Part shown: positions 27,380-35,732 of the stretch, piece by piece | Numbering within the stretch: the first letter of the stretch is position 1 | Layout: every line of letters begins with the position of its first letter | NCBI RefSeq assembly: GCF_046736045.1 | Contig: NZ_CP177134.1 | Coordinates: 1,240,001-1,304,000 of the forward strand | Source of the DNA: Leptospira_A sp046736045 | GTDB taxonomy: Bacteria; Spirochaetota; Leptospiria; Leptospirales; Leptospiraceae | Direction: 5' to 3' | Length of the DNA stretch: 64,000 nucleotides | Notes under the pieces: generated by a model | Seen by the model: the letters and a program-made list of their open reading frames with translations, nothing else | Databases searched by the model: none | What the model was told of the DNA's origin: nothing | Translations under genes and position numbers: made by a program

Positions 27380-28430
27380 TTCATTCCTATTCAATCAATG
27401 TTCTAGTTTTCCTTCCAAAATTGGAAAAAAGCAAGTTAGAATTGCAATCGTCGGTGACATTATGTGTCACAATTCGCAGCTAGGTACTTATTGGAATGCA
27501 AAAACGAAATCATATTCCGCAGATTCGAGTTTCGAATATGTAAAACCTATCTTACAAAATTATGACATTGTTTTTGGAAATCTGGAAACTACAATTACGA
27601 ATAATCAGGCAGACCATAGCGGTTATCCTAGGTTCGGTTCGCCTCCTCAATTTGTACAGAGTATAGCAAAAGCAGGCTTTCACGTTCTTTCTACAGCTAA
27701 CAATCATTCAGCGGATAAAGGCGCAAAAGCAATTGATCTTACCATTGAAACGGTAATCGCAGAAGGAATGACTCCTTTAGGTACTTATACTTCGGATATT
27801 GACTATCAAAACAGAAGACATTTCATTTTGGAAAAGAATGGAATTCGAATCGCTGTTTATAATTATACCTATTCCACGAATGGAATCAAAGTGCCGGAAG
27901 ACAGAATCGTTCGTTTGATTGAAGAGAAAAAACTGAAGGAAGACATTCAATTTGCAAAAACGCAAGGCGTAGATTTCACATTGGTTTGGTTTCATTATGG
28001 AACAGAGTACAAAACGGAACCGGACAAAGATCAGATCAAATGGGTGAACATCGCTTTGGAAGAAGGAGCGGATCTGATTATAGGAGGCCATCCTCACGTA
28101 GTTCAAAATTTTAAAAAATTCGACTCTCCTTCCGGGAAATCAAATACAAAACAACAGTTAGTTGCCTATTCTTTAGGAAATTTTTTATCAGCCCAAAATG
28201 CACCTTTTACCGATGGTGGAATCATTTTAAATTTTGATCTCATTGTAAATGGAAAAGATTCCAAAGAAATTGTGAATGTAAATTACGAACCTGTTTGGGT
28301 TTATCCGTCCGGGTACAGAGTGATTCCGATTGATCGGTATCTAAATCAGGAAATCGATCTGAAATTGCCAAAACATTCAGAAGCAAAAATGAAAGCTTAT
28401 AAAACGCAGCTTTTAAAAGTTTTGAAATAA
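27330..28430 (+). CDS. CapA/PgsA-family metallophosphatase-like lipoprotein
   Basis: The product is 366 residues from ATG 27330; the frame is open to 27246 but only this start gives a direct signal peptide. The lipobox is FLFNQC. Motifs are IAIVGDIMCH, VFGNLETTI, STANNHSADKG, WFHYGTEY and IIGGHPHVVQ, which together define the CapA family with a calcineurin-like metallophosphatase fold. In other bacteria CapA (PgsA) acts in poly-gamma-glutamate capsule formation; here the partners CapB and CapC are absent, so that role is not supported. The divergent neighbour overlaps at the 5' ends. Confidence 0.85.
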   Translation: MDKIINRYLFIIAGISISFLFNQCSSFPSKIGKKQVRIAIVGDIMCHNSQLGTYWNAKTKSYSADSSFEYVKPILQNYDIVFGNLETTITNNQADHSGYPRFGSPPQFVQSIAKAGFHVLSTANNHSADKGAKAIDLTIETVIAEGMTPLGTYTSDIDYQNRRHFILEKNGIRIAVYNYTYSTNGIKVPEDRIVRLIEEKKLKEDIQFAKTQGVDFTLVWFHYGTEYKTEPDKDQIKWVNIALEEGADLIIGGHPHVVQNFKKFDSPSGKSNTKQQLVAYSLGNFLSAQNAPFTDGGIILNFDLIVNGKDSKEIVNVNYEPVWVYPSGYRVIPIDRYLNQEIDLKLPKHSEAKMKAYKTQLLKVLK

Positions 28431-28452
28431 ATCGTTTGTAAAATATCCCAAA

Positions 28453-29079
28453 TCATTCTTCGGATTGAAAATTTAAGTCGGAAAATCCTTTTCCTTCCCG
28501 TATAACTTTGATTTGGTCTTCCGTACAATCCAAAATAGTGGAAGGTTCAACTTTGACGATGCCCCCGTCAATGATCGCTGCCACATGATTTCCATATACC
28601 GTTTCCAAATCGTCTATATCGATGAGAAATTCATCATTTGTAAATGCCGAAGTGGAAGTCAGAGGGGAATCATGGATTTTTAATAATTCTTCCAGAAAAT
28701 TATGACCCGGGATTCGAATTCCTATATGTCTGTCCTTGCTATTGGCAATGGAAGGTTTCGGGAGATTTTTATTTGCCTTCAGAATAAAAGTATAAGGACC
28801 GGGTGTGATCTTCTTCATCAATTTATAAGTCGGATTGGGAAGATATTCGATCATTTGAGAAGCCATGGAAATATCTTTGCATAACAAAGAGAGCGGTTTG
28901 TCTTTGGGAAGTTTTCTAAGCGAATAAATTGCATCGACTCCTTTTTTGGAATGGGAGTCCGCGATAATCGCATAAACTGTGTCAGTTGGAAAAATGAAAA
29001 TCTCTCCATTCTTCAATCGTTCCGAAATTTGTTTGAGCTTTCGAACTTCAGGATTGATAGGATGGAGATAATCTATCAT
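28453..29079 (-). CDS. YciO-type protein of the Sua5/YrdC family
   Basis: The product is 208 residues. It carries PTDTVYAI near residue 31, LRKLPKDKPLSLLCKD and TPGPYTFILKA. The C-terminal half (STILDCTED, VIREG) matches YciO of E. coli better than TsaC. The family binds double-stranded RNA and ATP, and TsaC makes threonylcarbamoyl-AMP for t6A. YciO proteins have weak or unclear activity. Because tsaE and tsaB are only 6 kb away, TsaC function is possible, but subfamily resemblance argues for caution. The stop of the SDR gene is 6 bases upstream of the start. Confidence 0.82.
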   Translation of the reverse strand: MIDYLHPINPEVRKLKQISERLKNGEIFIFPTDTVYAIIADSHSKKGVDAIYSLRKLPKDKPLSLLCKDISMASQMIEYLPNPTYKLMKKITPGPYTFILKANKNLPKPSIANSKDRHIGIRIPGHNFLEELLKIHDSPLTSTSAFTNDEFLIDIDDLETVYGNHVAAIIDGGIVKVEPSTILDCTEDQIKVIREGKGFSDLNFQSEE

Positions 29080-29085
29080 ATATGC

Positions 29086-29823
29086 CTACTGTGCGATGAG
29101 TCCGCCGTCCACAACGAGAGTTTGTCCAGTCACATATTTGGATGCATCAGATGCCAAATAAATCGCAGCACCCAAAATATCTTCGGGATCTCCCAATCGA
29201 CCCATAGGAATTCCCGCAAGAACCTGACTCAAAATATGTTCTTTATCTTTGATCATATCAGTCATATCCGTATCAATGAGTCCGGGACAGATCACATTGA
29301 CCCGATAACCGGAGTTACACCATTCGATAGCAAGTGCTTTGGATAAACTGATTACCGCTCCTTTCGTCCCGGAATAAACGGAAGCAAGTTTGGAACCGAC
29401 CATACCTAGAACGGATGCAACATTGATGATATTGCCTCCGTCTTTTTTATGATGTTTGTAATATGCCTGACAATTTCTAAAAACACCGGTGTAATTCGTT
29501 TGAATTATATTTTGCAGTTCTTCTTCTTTGAATCCCGAAGCAGGAGTGTTCGTCGCAATACCGGCGTTATTGATCAGACAATTCAATTTTCCGTGTTTTT
29601 CGCGAATTTTTCCGATCGCATTGAATGCATCTTTTTCAGAACGAACGTCAATGACTACTCCGCTGATTCCTTCTTTTTCCATCCATTCAATGGACTCGGG
29701 TCGTGAACCTGCTCCATAAACGATAGCGCCCGCATCTCTGAATCCAAGTGCAATTGATTTTCCAATTCCCCGGCTAGCACCGGTAATCAGTATGGTTTTT
29801 CCAGTAACGTCGAAAAGTTTCAT
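29086..29823 (-). CDS. Short-chain dehydrogenase/reductase
   Basis: The product is 245 residues, a classical SDR. It has TGASRGIGKS for NAD(P) binding near residue 14, NNAGIA at about residue 88, catalytic Ser in INVASVLG, YSGTK with the catalytic Tyr and Lys, and VTGQTLVVDGG at the end. Sequence differs clearly from the fabG-type gene at 1.2-1.9 kb. Substrate unknown. The start overlaps the stop of the small lipoprotein gene (ATGA), and the YciO-type gene follows after 6 bases, so the three probably form an operon. Confidence 0.88.
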   Translation of the reverse strand: MKLFDVTGKTILITGASRGIGKSIALGFRDAGAIVYGAGSRPESIEWMEKEGISGVVIDVRSEKDAFNAIGKIREKHGKLNCLINNAGIATNTPASGFKEEELQNIIQTNYTGVFRNCQAYYKHHKKDGGNIINVASVLGMVGSKLASVYSGTKGAVISLSKALAIEWCNSGYRVNVICPGLIDTDMTDMIKDKEHILSQVLAGIPMGRLGDPEDILGAAIYLASDASKYVTGQTLVVDGGLIAQ

Positions 29824-30083
29824 TTCACCTCATGATTGGCAGGATAACACTCGCTATTCTGCGGTTTTGAATCTTCCAATAATTTTTTATAATCTAAAGT
29901 TCCGTCGTCTTGCACAAGATCCCTACGAATATAATGCGCGCCTCTTTCATAATAATCTGCGATCGGATTGCAATCTTCGATATCTTCAATATGTCCGAAT
30001 TTGCATCCTACGGATAAATTTAAGGTCAATATGAGAAAAAGGATAGGAGTCTTCTGCTTCACAGAATTTACTGTGACTAACAT
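29820..30083 (-). CDS. Small predicted lipoprotein
   Basis: The product is 87 residues. A hydrophobic segment PILFLILTLNLSVGC ends in a lipobox. The mature part, about 60 residues, is hydrophilic with two more cysteines (EDCNPI and SECYP). ATG 30083 is used; GTG 30062 would start MKQKTP and give a more compact signal peptide, but no ribosome site decides between them. It overlaps the SDR gene by 4 bases. No family recognised. Confidence 0.6.
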   Translation of the reverse strand: MLVTVNSVKQKTPILFLILTLNLSVGCKFGHIEDIEDCNPIADYYERGAHYIRRDLVQDDGTLDYKKLLEDSKPQNSECYPANHEVK

Positions 30084-30101
30084 TGACAGAAAGGCAAGAA
30101 C

Positions 30102-30677
30102 TTGTTCATTCTAAAAAGTAAGTCTCCCCGAAGAATTGAGATTTTAAAATCCCTCGGAATTCAATTTGAGATTCAACCGGCTGACATTGATGAAAGAGAG
30201 ATTCCGAACGAACTGCCGCTTTCTTACCTGGAACGAATCGCCAAAGCAAAGATTGGTTCTCTTGAAAACTCCGATAAAAATCATATTTATCTTTCCTGCG
30301 ATACCATTGTAGTCCGGGAAAATCGGATTTTGCATAAACCTGAAAATTTTGAGGACGCAGTCCGAATCCTAAGTGAATTGAATGGAAAATCCCATTCGGT
30401 ATTTTCAGGGGCTTGTTTGTATTCTGCGGATTCGTTCGATTTTTTCTTTGAGGAGACAAAAATCTTTTTTAAACAATGGAGTTCCGTGGAAATCGAATCT
30501 TACATTCGCAAATCCCAACCTTTCGACAAAGCGGGATCCTATGGAATTCAGGACGCGGGAGGTCCCGTTCGGGAATGGCGTGGTAGGTACCACAATGTAG
30601 TCGGGTTTCCCCTATTTTCTTTTTTGAGTCGTTGGAATGTTTGGAAGGAATACTGGGGGAATGAAAACTCCCCTTAA
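30102..30677 (+). CDS. maf: Maf family nucleotide pyrophosphatase
   Basis: The product is 191 residues starting at TTG 30102, preceded by AAAGGCAAG. It opens FILKSKSPRRIEIL, the Maf hallmark. Further motifs are DIDERE, YLSCDTIVV, LHKPENFEDAVRIL and AGSYGIQDAGG. Maf proteins hydrolyse non-canonical or canonical nucleoside triphosphates and are linked to septum arrest. It diverges from the small lipoprotein gene by 18 bases, so both promoters must overlap the neighbouring gene starts. Confidence 0.88.
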   Translation: MFILKSKSPRRIEILKSLGIQFEIQPADIDEREIPNELPLSYLERIAKAKIGSLENSDKNHIYLSCDTIVVRENRILHKPENFEDAVRILSELNGKSHSVFSGACLYSADSFDFFFEETKIFFKQWSSVEIESYIRKSQPFDKAGSYGIQDAGGPVREWRGRYHNVVGFPLFSFLSRWNVWKEYWGNENSP

Positions 30678-30687
30678 GGAAAGTTTT

Positions 30688-30918
30688 TTAAGCGTACACG
30701 TTGACCAAGTCACCAGGAGTATAACTGGCTTTTTTGCCAGAATCCCCTTGGATCGAACTTGCCTGACTTGCCGTATCTTCCGAAGGGTATTTGGGTTTGT
30801 AATCTCTCGATTGAACCGCGTCCACCTTTTCGATGGCCTTCGTATTGTATGTGGGCATCACATACGTAAGTGGTTCCCCTAATCCTGAAACTCTTGCCAC
30901 ACCGCTTGCTATATCCAT
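30688..30918 (-). CDS. Small hypothetical protein
   Basis: The product is 76 residues, starting MDIASGVARVSGLGEP. It has no signal peptide, no membrane segment and no recognised motif, and is rich in Ser, Asp, Lys and Tyr. It lies between maf (convergent, 10 bases away) and holA (divergent, 51 bases away). Coding is supported by the tight fit in this space and a normal amino acid composition, but not by homology I can name. Confidence 0.5.
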   Translation of the reverse strand: MDIASGVARVSGLGEPLTYVMPTYNTKAIEKVDAVQSRDYKPKYPSEDTASQASSIQGDSGKKASYTPGDLVNVYA

Positions 30919-30969
30919 ATTGTGATTATCGCTCTTTCTCTCTTACGAGATTAGACCATTCTTAAAAAA

Positions 30970-32076
30970 ATGGAAACAAAAAAAACAGCCAAAGAATTCC
31001 CTTCTCTGTTCCAGTTGTTCAAAACACCAACCAAGGAATTGCCCCAGATTTTCACTTTTGTGGGGGAAGATTCCTATGAATTCGAATTAATCACTGATTT
31101 TTACAAAGATACTTTGGAAAAACAAGGAGAAACCTTCGAGATTATCGTAATCGTAGCGGAAGGCGGAGATCAAAACAAACTTTTTGCCGAACTTTTCACT
31201 CCGGATATGTTTTTTCCAAAAAAGCTCATCATTGTGAAACATGGGACGGCATTTTTCAAACCGATCCTGGATCCGAAAGCATCCACGGAATATCGTGATT
31301 TCAATGCAGGTTTTAAAAAAAATATCACATCTGTATCCGATAAGGTTTTCTTTTTGGTTCACTACGATTCCAAAGATGTACCTGCCAGTTTCAATACTCT
31401 TTTCCAAAACCAACATTCCTTCTATAAACCGAAGATATTATACCAAAGCGATATCACTAAAACACTGAGAGAAGTTCTGGAACAGGAACATGTACAGTTG
31501 GAACAGGATGCTTGGGACGAATTTGTTCACAAAATTCCTGCGAATATCGGAGCTTATCTGAAAAGCATTCGCAAACTAAAACAATATTTGAACAAAACAA
31601 AATTCAATTTGGATGATATCAATGCGATTTTATTTAACCAAACTATGGTTAATCCTTCCACGCTTGTAGAATATCTCGTTCAAGGTAGAAAAACCGAATT
31701 TTTCAAAGAGTTTACAAAGTTTACGGATGACAATGGAGACATTTTATCTTTTTTAACACGTTTACTTTATAAATTGGATGAAATTCGGAAATTTCGAATT
31801 ATCAGAACCAAACATAATGGAGAAGTTCCCATCCCGGTTATGGACGAGTTGTTGAAGACCGGCAATTTTTCAGAAGGTAGAAAAAACTTTATGAGAAAAC
31901 AATTGGCGATCGAATCCAAACATTTCACTGAAAAATCATTAAATGATTTTTACGAACTATTGATTGAAATGAATATTAAATTTAAGTCAGGTCTTAGAAA
32001 CGAGGAAGGAAGAATTTACTTTTCACAAAAGATGATGGATGCATTCCGAATGCTTCAACAAACTTCTTCCAATTGA
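30970..32076 (+). CDS. holA: DNA polymerase III delta subunit
   Basis: The product is 368 residues. It has the HolA pattern: an early FTFVGEDSYEFELI strand-helix without Walker A, a middle region KKLIIVKHGTAFF, and the C-terminal collar motif NPSTLVEYLVQGRKTE followed by LTRLLYKLDEIRK. Delta opens the beta clamp within the clamp loader. Together with dnaX, holB and dnaN in this window, most of the clamp-loading set is present. The family is poorly conserved in sequence, so this rests on the overall pattern. The 3' end overlaps the convergent regulator by 22 bases. Confidence 0.75.
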   Translation: METKKTAKEFPSLFQLFKTPTKELPQIFTFVGEDSYEFELITDFYKDTLEKQGETFEIIVIVAEGGDQNKLFAELFTPDMFFPKKLIIVKHGTAFFKPILDPKASTEYRDFNAGFKKNITSVSDKVFFLVHYDSKDVPASFNTLFQNQHSFYKPKILYQSDITKTLREVLEQEHVQLEQDAWDEFVHKIPANIGAYLKSIRKLKQYLNKTKFNLDDINAILFNQTMVNPSTLVEYLVQGRKTEFFKEFTKFTDDNGDILSFLTRLLYKLDEIRKFRIIRTKHNGEVPIPVMDELLKTGNFSEGRKNFMRKQLAIESKHFTEKSLNDFYELLIEMNIKFKSGLRNEEGRIYFSQKMMDAFRMLQQTSSN

Positions 32077-32936
32077 TATTCTTTCAACTTCCGGTATAAG
32101 TTTCTCTCCGAGATTCCCAGGATCTTCGCCGTTTTTTCCCTGTTTCCATTGGTAAGAATCAAATTGGATTTGATGATTTCCTTTTCATAATCACTGATGG
32201 AAACTCCCGTTTGAATCTGTAATTTTTCAGCATCCGCAGTAAAATAATGCAAAGGAATCGATTTTAGCAAAACATGTTTGGTGGAAGTAAAGGCGACCAT
32301 TGAATAAACAATATCCTTTAATTCATGTAAGTTGGTCTTGTAATTGCGATCCAGAAAAAAAGGCAAAAACTTTTCCTCAAAAGACAAAACCTTTTTTTTC
32401 AAATCCAGATTTGCCTGTTCCAGAAAATTTTGTAAAAACAGAGCAATATCGGATTTTCTTTTGGAAAGTGGAGGCAATTCAAAACGAAATGATCTCAATT
32501 GATCAAAAAATTCCTGAGCCAAAGGTTTTTCCTTTAACGAAGAAATTTCATCCGTAGAAAGTTCCCAATAGAGAAAATATTTCGAATCCTGATTGTATTT
32601 CTCTTCTTTCCACCAATTCAACCAGTCTTTGATCACCGGACTTTCTACATGAGTAAGATTCCTTAACCATATAACTTTTGTTTTTTGATATTTTATAAGA
32701 GAACTTATTTCGGGAATCGAAGTATGATATGATTTGAAATCTATAATTTTAATTTCAGTCGATTCGATTTTCCGAATCCGAATCGACTGTTCGATCCAAA
32801 ATGATTTGCCTACTCCCGCTTCACCGATGATAAGAAGAGGGATTTTTGTTTGAGAGGATTGTTCCCATTGTTCTTTGAGTTTTCTTATATCGGAAGAAGA
32901 TGCGATCCAGTTTTCTTCATTTCTTTTTGACGACAC
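32055..32936 (-). CDS. Sigma-54-activator-like regulator with degenerate ATPase domain
   Basis: The product is 293 residues from GTG 32936. Walker A GEAGVGKS is at about residues 38-45. The Walker B position reads VIWLRNL, lacking the Asp/Glu pair, and no GAFTGA sigma-54-contact loop is seen. The C-terminus (about 265-293) is a Fis-type helix-turn-helix, NREKTAKILGISERNLYRKL. It likely binds DNA but may not hydrolyse ATP or activate sigma-54 polymerase. No receiver domain precedes it. The start overlaps the VWA-like gene by 20 bases, suggesting the two work together. Confidence 0.72.
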   Translation of the reverse strand: MSSKRNEENWIASSSDIRKLKEQWEQSSQTKIPLLIIGEAGVGKSFWIEQSIRIRKIESTEIKIIDFKSYHTSIPEISSLIKYQKTKVIWLRNLTHVESPVIKDWLNWWKEEKYNQDSKYFLYWELSTDEISSLKEKPLAQEFFDQLRSFRFELPPLSKRKSDIALFLQNFLEQANLDLKKKVLSFEEKFLPFFLDRNYKTNLHELKDIVYSMVAFTSTKHVLLKSIPLHYFTADAEKLQIQTGVSISDYEKEIIKSNLILTNGNREKTAKILGISERNLYRKLKEYQLEEVC

Positions 32937-34482
32937 TGATCACACCTTGCAAGTATCCCGAAAATTGTTTAATTTTATTCGACTCCAAAAATTTTTTCGA
33001 CTGGGAAGGAAGAATTAATAATGATTTGGGATAGGATGTACTGGTTCGCAGTATGCTTGTTTCATTAGGAAGATTTTTAATACCCCAGGTAGAAAGTGAA
33101 TCTCCGTAAAACGTAGTTTGTACAACATACTCTTTTCCGGGAACTACATTCAATTCAACGGGAAGTTTGATCCAGATTGCTTCGCCTTTGGTTTCTAAAA
33201 GTGCATTTTGGTATCTTCCCGTATCGGATTCCTCGCGGATGACTTCAGAACCTAACAACGTTTCAATATCGGTCTTTACTTCCGTTTTTTCCAAAACTCT
33301 TTTTTCTGAAATTTTTTCATAAGCTTGAAACATATTATAAGGAGTAATCACATCGACAGCCGCACGAACGATGGAAGCATCCCATTTTTTATAATTGGAG
33401 GAAGTGAAATCAAAAGGTGGAGGTGCATCCAATACGGAAGTATAAAGATTGAATTGATTCAAATAAAGATTGGAATAACCGTCTTCGTTTCCAATTTTTT
33501 GATAATCGGTAATTCCCAATATTTTTGCAGAGCTGGAACGTCCTATTCTTTGCAATTCACGGATTACAGTGAGTTCGGAATGATTCGGAATGATAATATA
33601 AATTTGAAATCCCAATTGCCGGATTTCATTCAAGGCCAGAATGATTGCATTTGATTTGTCTTTGGATGCACCGGATAAAAGTAAAAATAATTTTCTCGAT
33701 TCCTTTTTACCACCCGTGAATCTCAATTTCAAAGACTGAACGGATTGCAAAATCACATCGGCTGAATTATTTCCGGACCAGGTGACATCTTCGATTGCTT
33801 TTTTCACTTCTCCGTGTTCCAGAGAGGAACTGATATTCAGAATTTTATCTTTTCTAACAAGAGTTAATCCTAAAAAAAGATTCGGCATGTCGATCAAAGA
33901 AAAAACAGATTTTACAAAATCCTTTCTGTAATATGCATACGAAGCGTTCGTATCGAATAAAAAATAAACTTCGTTATAAACATTGTCACGTTTCTGACGA
34001 TTGTCATAAACTTTCGGAGGCAAAAATCGAAAACTTTTTTCAATGTGCTTCTCAATCGCCAGAATGAAGTTTGAAATAAGCTTGGATTGAATCGATTGAA
34101 GTGATTTGTTTTTACAATTATAAATTTCAGTTTGAATGAGGACCGGATTTCCAAAATCAATGGAGTCTTTTGAAATAAAATTGCTATCCCATTCTATACA
34201 TAACAGATTCAAATTTTGTTCTGTTAGTTTTGTATCTGAGCTGAATCCTTCCGAAGTTAAAAAATTTTCGATACTTTTTGCATCCGTCACTTCAGCAAAA
34301 AAATTTCTTTTTAAATAATGTCGTGAAACTTTCGCAAGCTCAACGGAAGCTTCTTCTTTTGTACCTAAAAAAGTTGGTACTTCTCCGCTTAAAGATGCAG
34401 GCAGAATGCTTATTTCTTTGGCAAAGACTTCATAGAAAGGTAAGATTGAAAACAGAAGCGTTATAATTAGAACATTGTTCAT
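32917..34482 (-). CDS. Exported protein with von Willebrand A-like domain
   Basis: The product is 521 residues from ATG 34482; the frame is open to 34530 but this start gives a signal peptide (NNVLIITLLFSILPFYEVFA, cut before KEIS). Residues about 185-350 resemble a VWA domain: EVYFLFDTNAS at the metal-site position, then RKLFLLLSGAS and FQIYIIIPNHS strands. The MIDAS sequence is DTNAS instead of DxSxS, so metal binding is doubtful. The flanks are unrecognised. It is probably periplasmic. It shares an operon with the regulator downstream, and the promoter lies in the 151-base divergent spacer before lipL21. Confidence 0.62.
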   Translation of the reverse strand: MNNVLIITLLFSILPFYEVFAKEISILPASLSGEVPTFLGTKEEASVELAKVSRHYLKRNFFAEVTDAKSIENFLTSEGFSSDTKLTEQNLNLLCIEWDSNFISKDSIDFGNPVLIQTEIYNCKNKSLQSIQSKLISNFILAIEKHIEKSFRFLPPKVYDNRQKRDNVYNEVYFLFDTNASYAYYRKDFVKSVFSLIDMPNLFLGLTLVRKDKILNISSSLEHGEVKKAIEDVTWSGNNSADVILQSVQSLKLRFTGGKKESRKLFLLLSGASKDKSNAIILALNEIRQLGFQIYIIIPNHSELTVIRELQRIGRSSSAKILGITDYQKIGNEDGYSNLYLNQFNLYTSVLDAPPPFDFTSSNYKKWDASIVRAAVDVITPYNMFQAYEKISEKRVLEKTEVKTDIETLLGSEVIREESDTGRYQNALLETKGEAIWIKLPVELNVVPGKEYVVQTTFYGDSLSTWGIKNLPNETSILRTSTSYPKSLLILPSQSKKFLESNKIKQFSGYLQGVISVVKKK

Positions 34483-34579
34483 TCTATGATAACGAAATAT
34501 ATTGATTAGAATAATTCTAGTTTTTTTCACTAATTTAAAGTTTTCCCGATTCTCTCTGAATCTATTCGTAGAGAAAAGA

Positions 34580-34608
34580 TTGACAATCAGATTTCCAACC
34601 TATCTAAT
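34580..34608 (+). promoter_or_regulatory. Strong sigma-70-type promoter for lipL21
   Basis: A consensus -35 TTGACA (34580-34585) is separated by 17 bases from a -10 TCTAAT (34603-34608). The lipL21 ribosome site AAGGAG and ATG follow 25 bases on. LipL21 is known as an abundant protein, so a near-consensus promoter is expected. Confidence 0.7.
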
Positions 34609-34633
34609 CTATCGGAAAGGAGTTAGATTCTTT

Positions 34634-35212
34634 ATGAAGAAATCGCTTATCGTAATGGCTTCTCTAGTAGCCTTCATAGTATCATGTGGTGGTGGGGATT
34701 CCAGAAGAGATGCCACAACTGTTGGAAAGAACGGTTGGATTTTTGAAGGTTGGGCTTGTGCTCCAGACGCAGCTGCCGGAAAAGAAGGCAAAAGCCCTGC
34801 TGAGTATTGCAAGGGTAAAGAGAAAGAATTCGAATATCTGTACATGAAATTTTCCGCTCGCGCTTCGGCAAAAGCAATCAATGAAAGATCAGTTGCAATG
34901 AAAAAGTCAACATGCCGTGAAGCGGCTCGTTTGCAAGTAGCAGGCGATGGTTTGAAAAAGATCCTTGGTGAATACTTGGAACAAGCTTCCGGTGTTTCCG
35001 ATGGTCAATCTACTGGTTCGGTAATCGTTTCCGAATCAAAAGGTAAAATCAGTGGTTTGGGTATTTATGACTGTTGTTCACTTAACAAAGATACAGGCGC
35101 TTGCGCAGAAATCGGTGAACAAGAAAGCTGGGAAGAATGTGACTGCGTTGGTTATATGAAATATACTGGCGGACAAAAAGCACTAGAAACTAAAGCAAAA
35201 GAAGTTCAATAA
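34634..35212 (+). CDS. lipL21: LipL21-like outer membrane lipoprotein
   Basis: The product is 192 residues from ATG 34634, preceded by AAGGAG; the frame is open to 34502 but lacks a signal there. The signal peptide MKKSLIVMASLVAFIVSC ends in a lipobox. The mature protein contains DATTVGKNGWIFEGW, MKFSARASAKAI, STCREAARLQ, ASGVSDGQ, WEECDCVGY and GGQKALETKAKEVQ. From memory these match LipL21 of Leptospira closely. LipL21 is a surface lipoprotein and has been reported to bind peptidoglycan. Six cysteines, besides the lipidated one, are present. The gene is alone, between a strong promoter and a terminator. Confidence 0.88.
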   Translation: MKKSLIVMASLVAFIVSCGGGDSRRDATTVGKNGWIFEGWACAPDAAAGKEGKSPAEYCKGKEKEFEYLYMKFSARASAKAINERSVAMKKSTCREAARLQVAGDGLKKILGEYLEQASGVSDGQSTGSVIVSESKGKISGLGIYDCCSLNKDTGACAEIGEQESWEECDCVGYMKYTGGQKALETKAKEVQ

Positions 35213-35232
35213 ACTAACTTACTTTAGGATCC

Positions 35233-35269
35233 AAAACCTCCTTTGTGGAAACACTTAGGAGGTTTTTTT
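35233..35269 (+). terminator. Terminator after lipL21
   Basis: AAAACCTCCT (35233-35242) pairs with AGGAGGTTTT (35257-35266), with an inner GTG-GAAA-CAC stem-loop, and a run of T follows. The A tract on the other arm means it could also work for the convergent PilZ gene. Confidence 0.9.
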
Positions 35270-35333
35270 ATGCCCTGACGATCGTTATGATTGTATCATT
35301 ATCTGAAATTCGATTACTAATTTTCCGAATGAT

Positions 35334-35717
35334 TCAAAGCTTCGCTTTCGGATCGAAGTAATGTTTGTGAATGAATTCCTGAACTCTTGCGTGAACATCC
35401 GGAGGCAACTCTGCAAAAACAACAGTTGTCGTTTTGCCTGCAATTCGTTTGACAGTGCCTTGGATGAATGTTTTCACTTTGTTGAGCATAAAACTAATCG
35501 TTACAACATCGCCTACATAAAACAATGAAGTTGTTTGTAAAGACAAACCGCCTGTTCCCAGATCAGTCAATCCCGCAACAACAGAGCCACCTTTCCCGTT
35601 GGACAAACTAATCTCACAAGGGATATCCAGTTTCACTCTAGCTTTTTTTCTTTTTTGCTTCACTCCACCATACATGGAATAAGAGTCAGAAAAAATTGAT
35701 TTTTGAGAATCTGCCAT
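35334..35717 (-). CDS. PilZ domain protein
   Basis: The product is 127 residues made almost wholly of a PilZ beta-barrel. The arginine motif QKRKKARVKLDIPCEI starts about residue 17, and the second motif DLGTGGLSL is near residue 52, with Gly in place of the usual Ser. PilZ proteins bind cyclic di-GMP; RxxxR and (D/N)xSxxG are the contacts. Since the second motif varies, binding should be considered probable only. It follows the dus gene by 15 bases and is the last gene of the minus-strand origin cluster. Confidence 0.85.
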   Translation of the reverse strand: MADSQKSIFSDSYSMYGGVKQKRKKARVKLDIPCEISLSNGKGGSVVAGLTDLGTGGLSLQTTSLFYVGDVVTISFMLNKVKTFIQGTVKRIAGKTTTVVFAELPPDVHARVQEFIHKHYFDPKAKL

Positions 35718-35732
35718 TTAATAAATCCTTAT

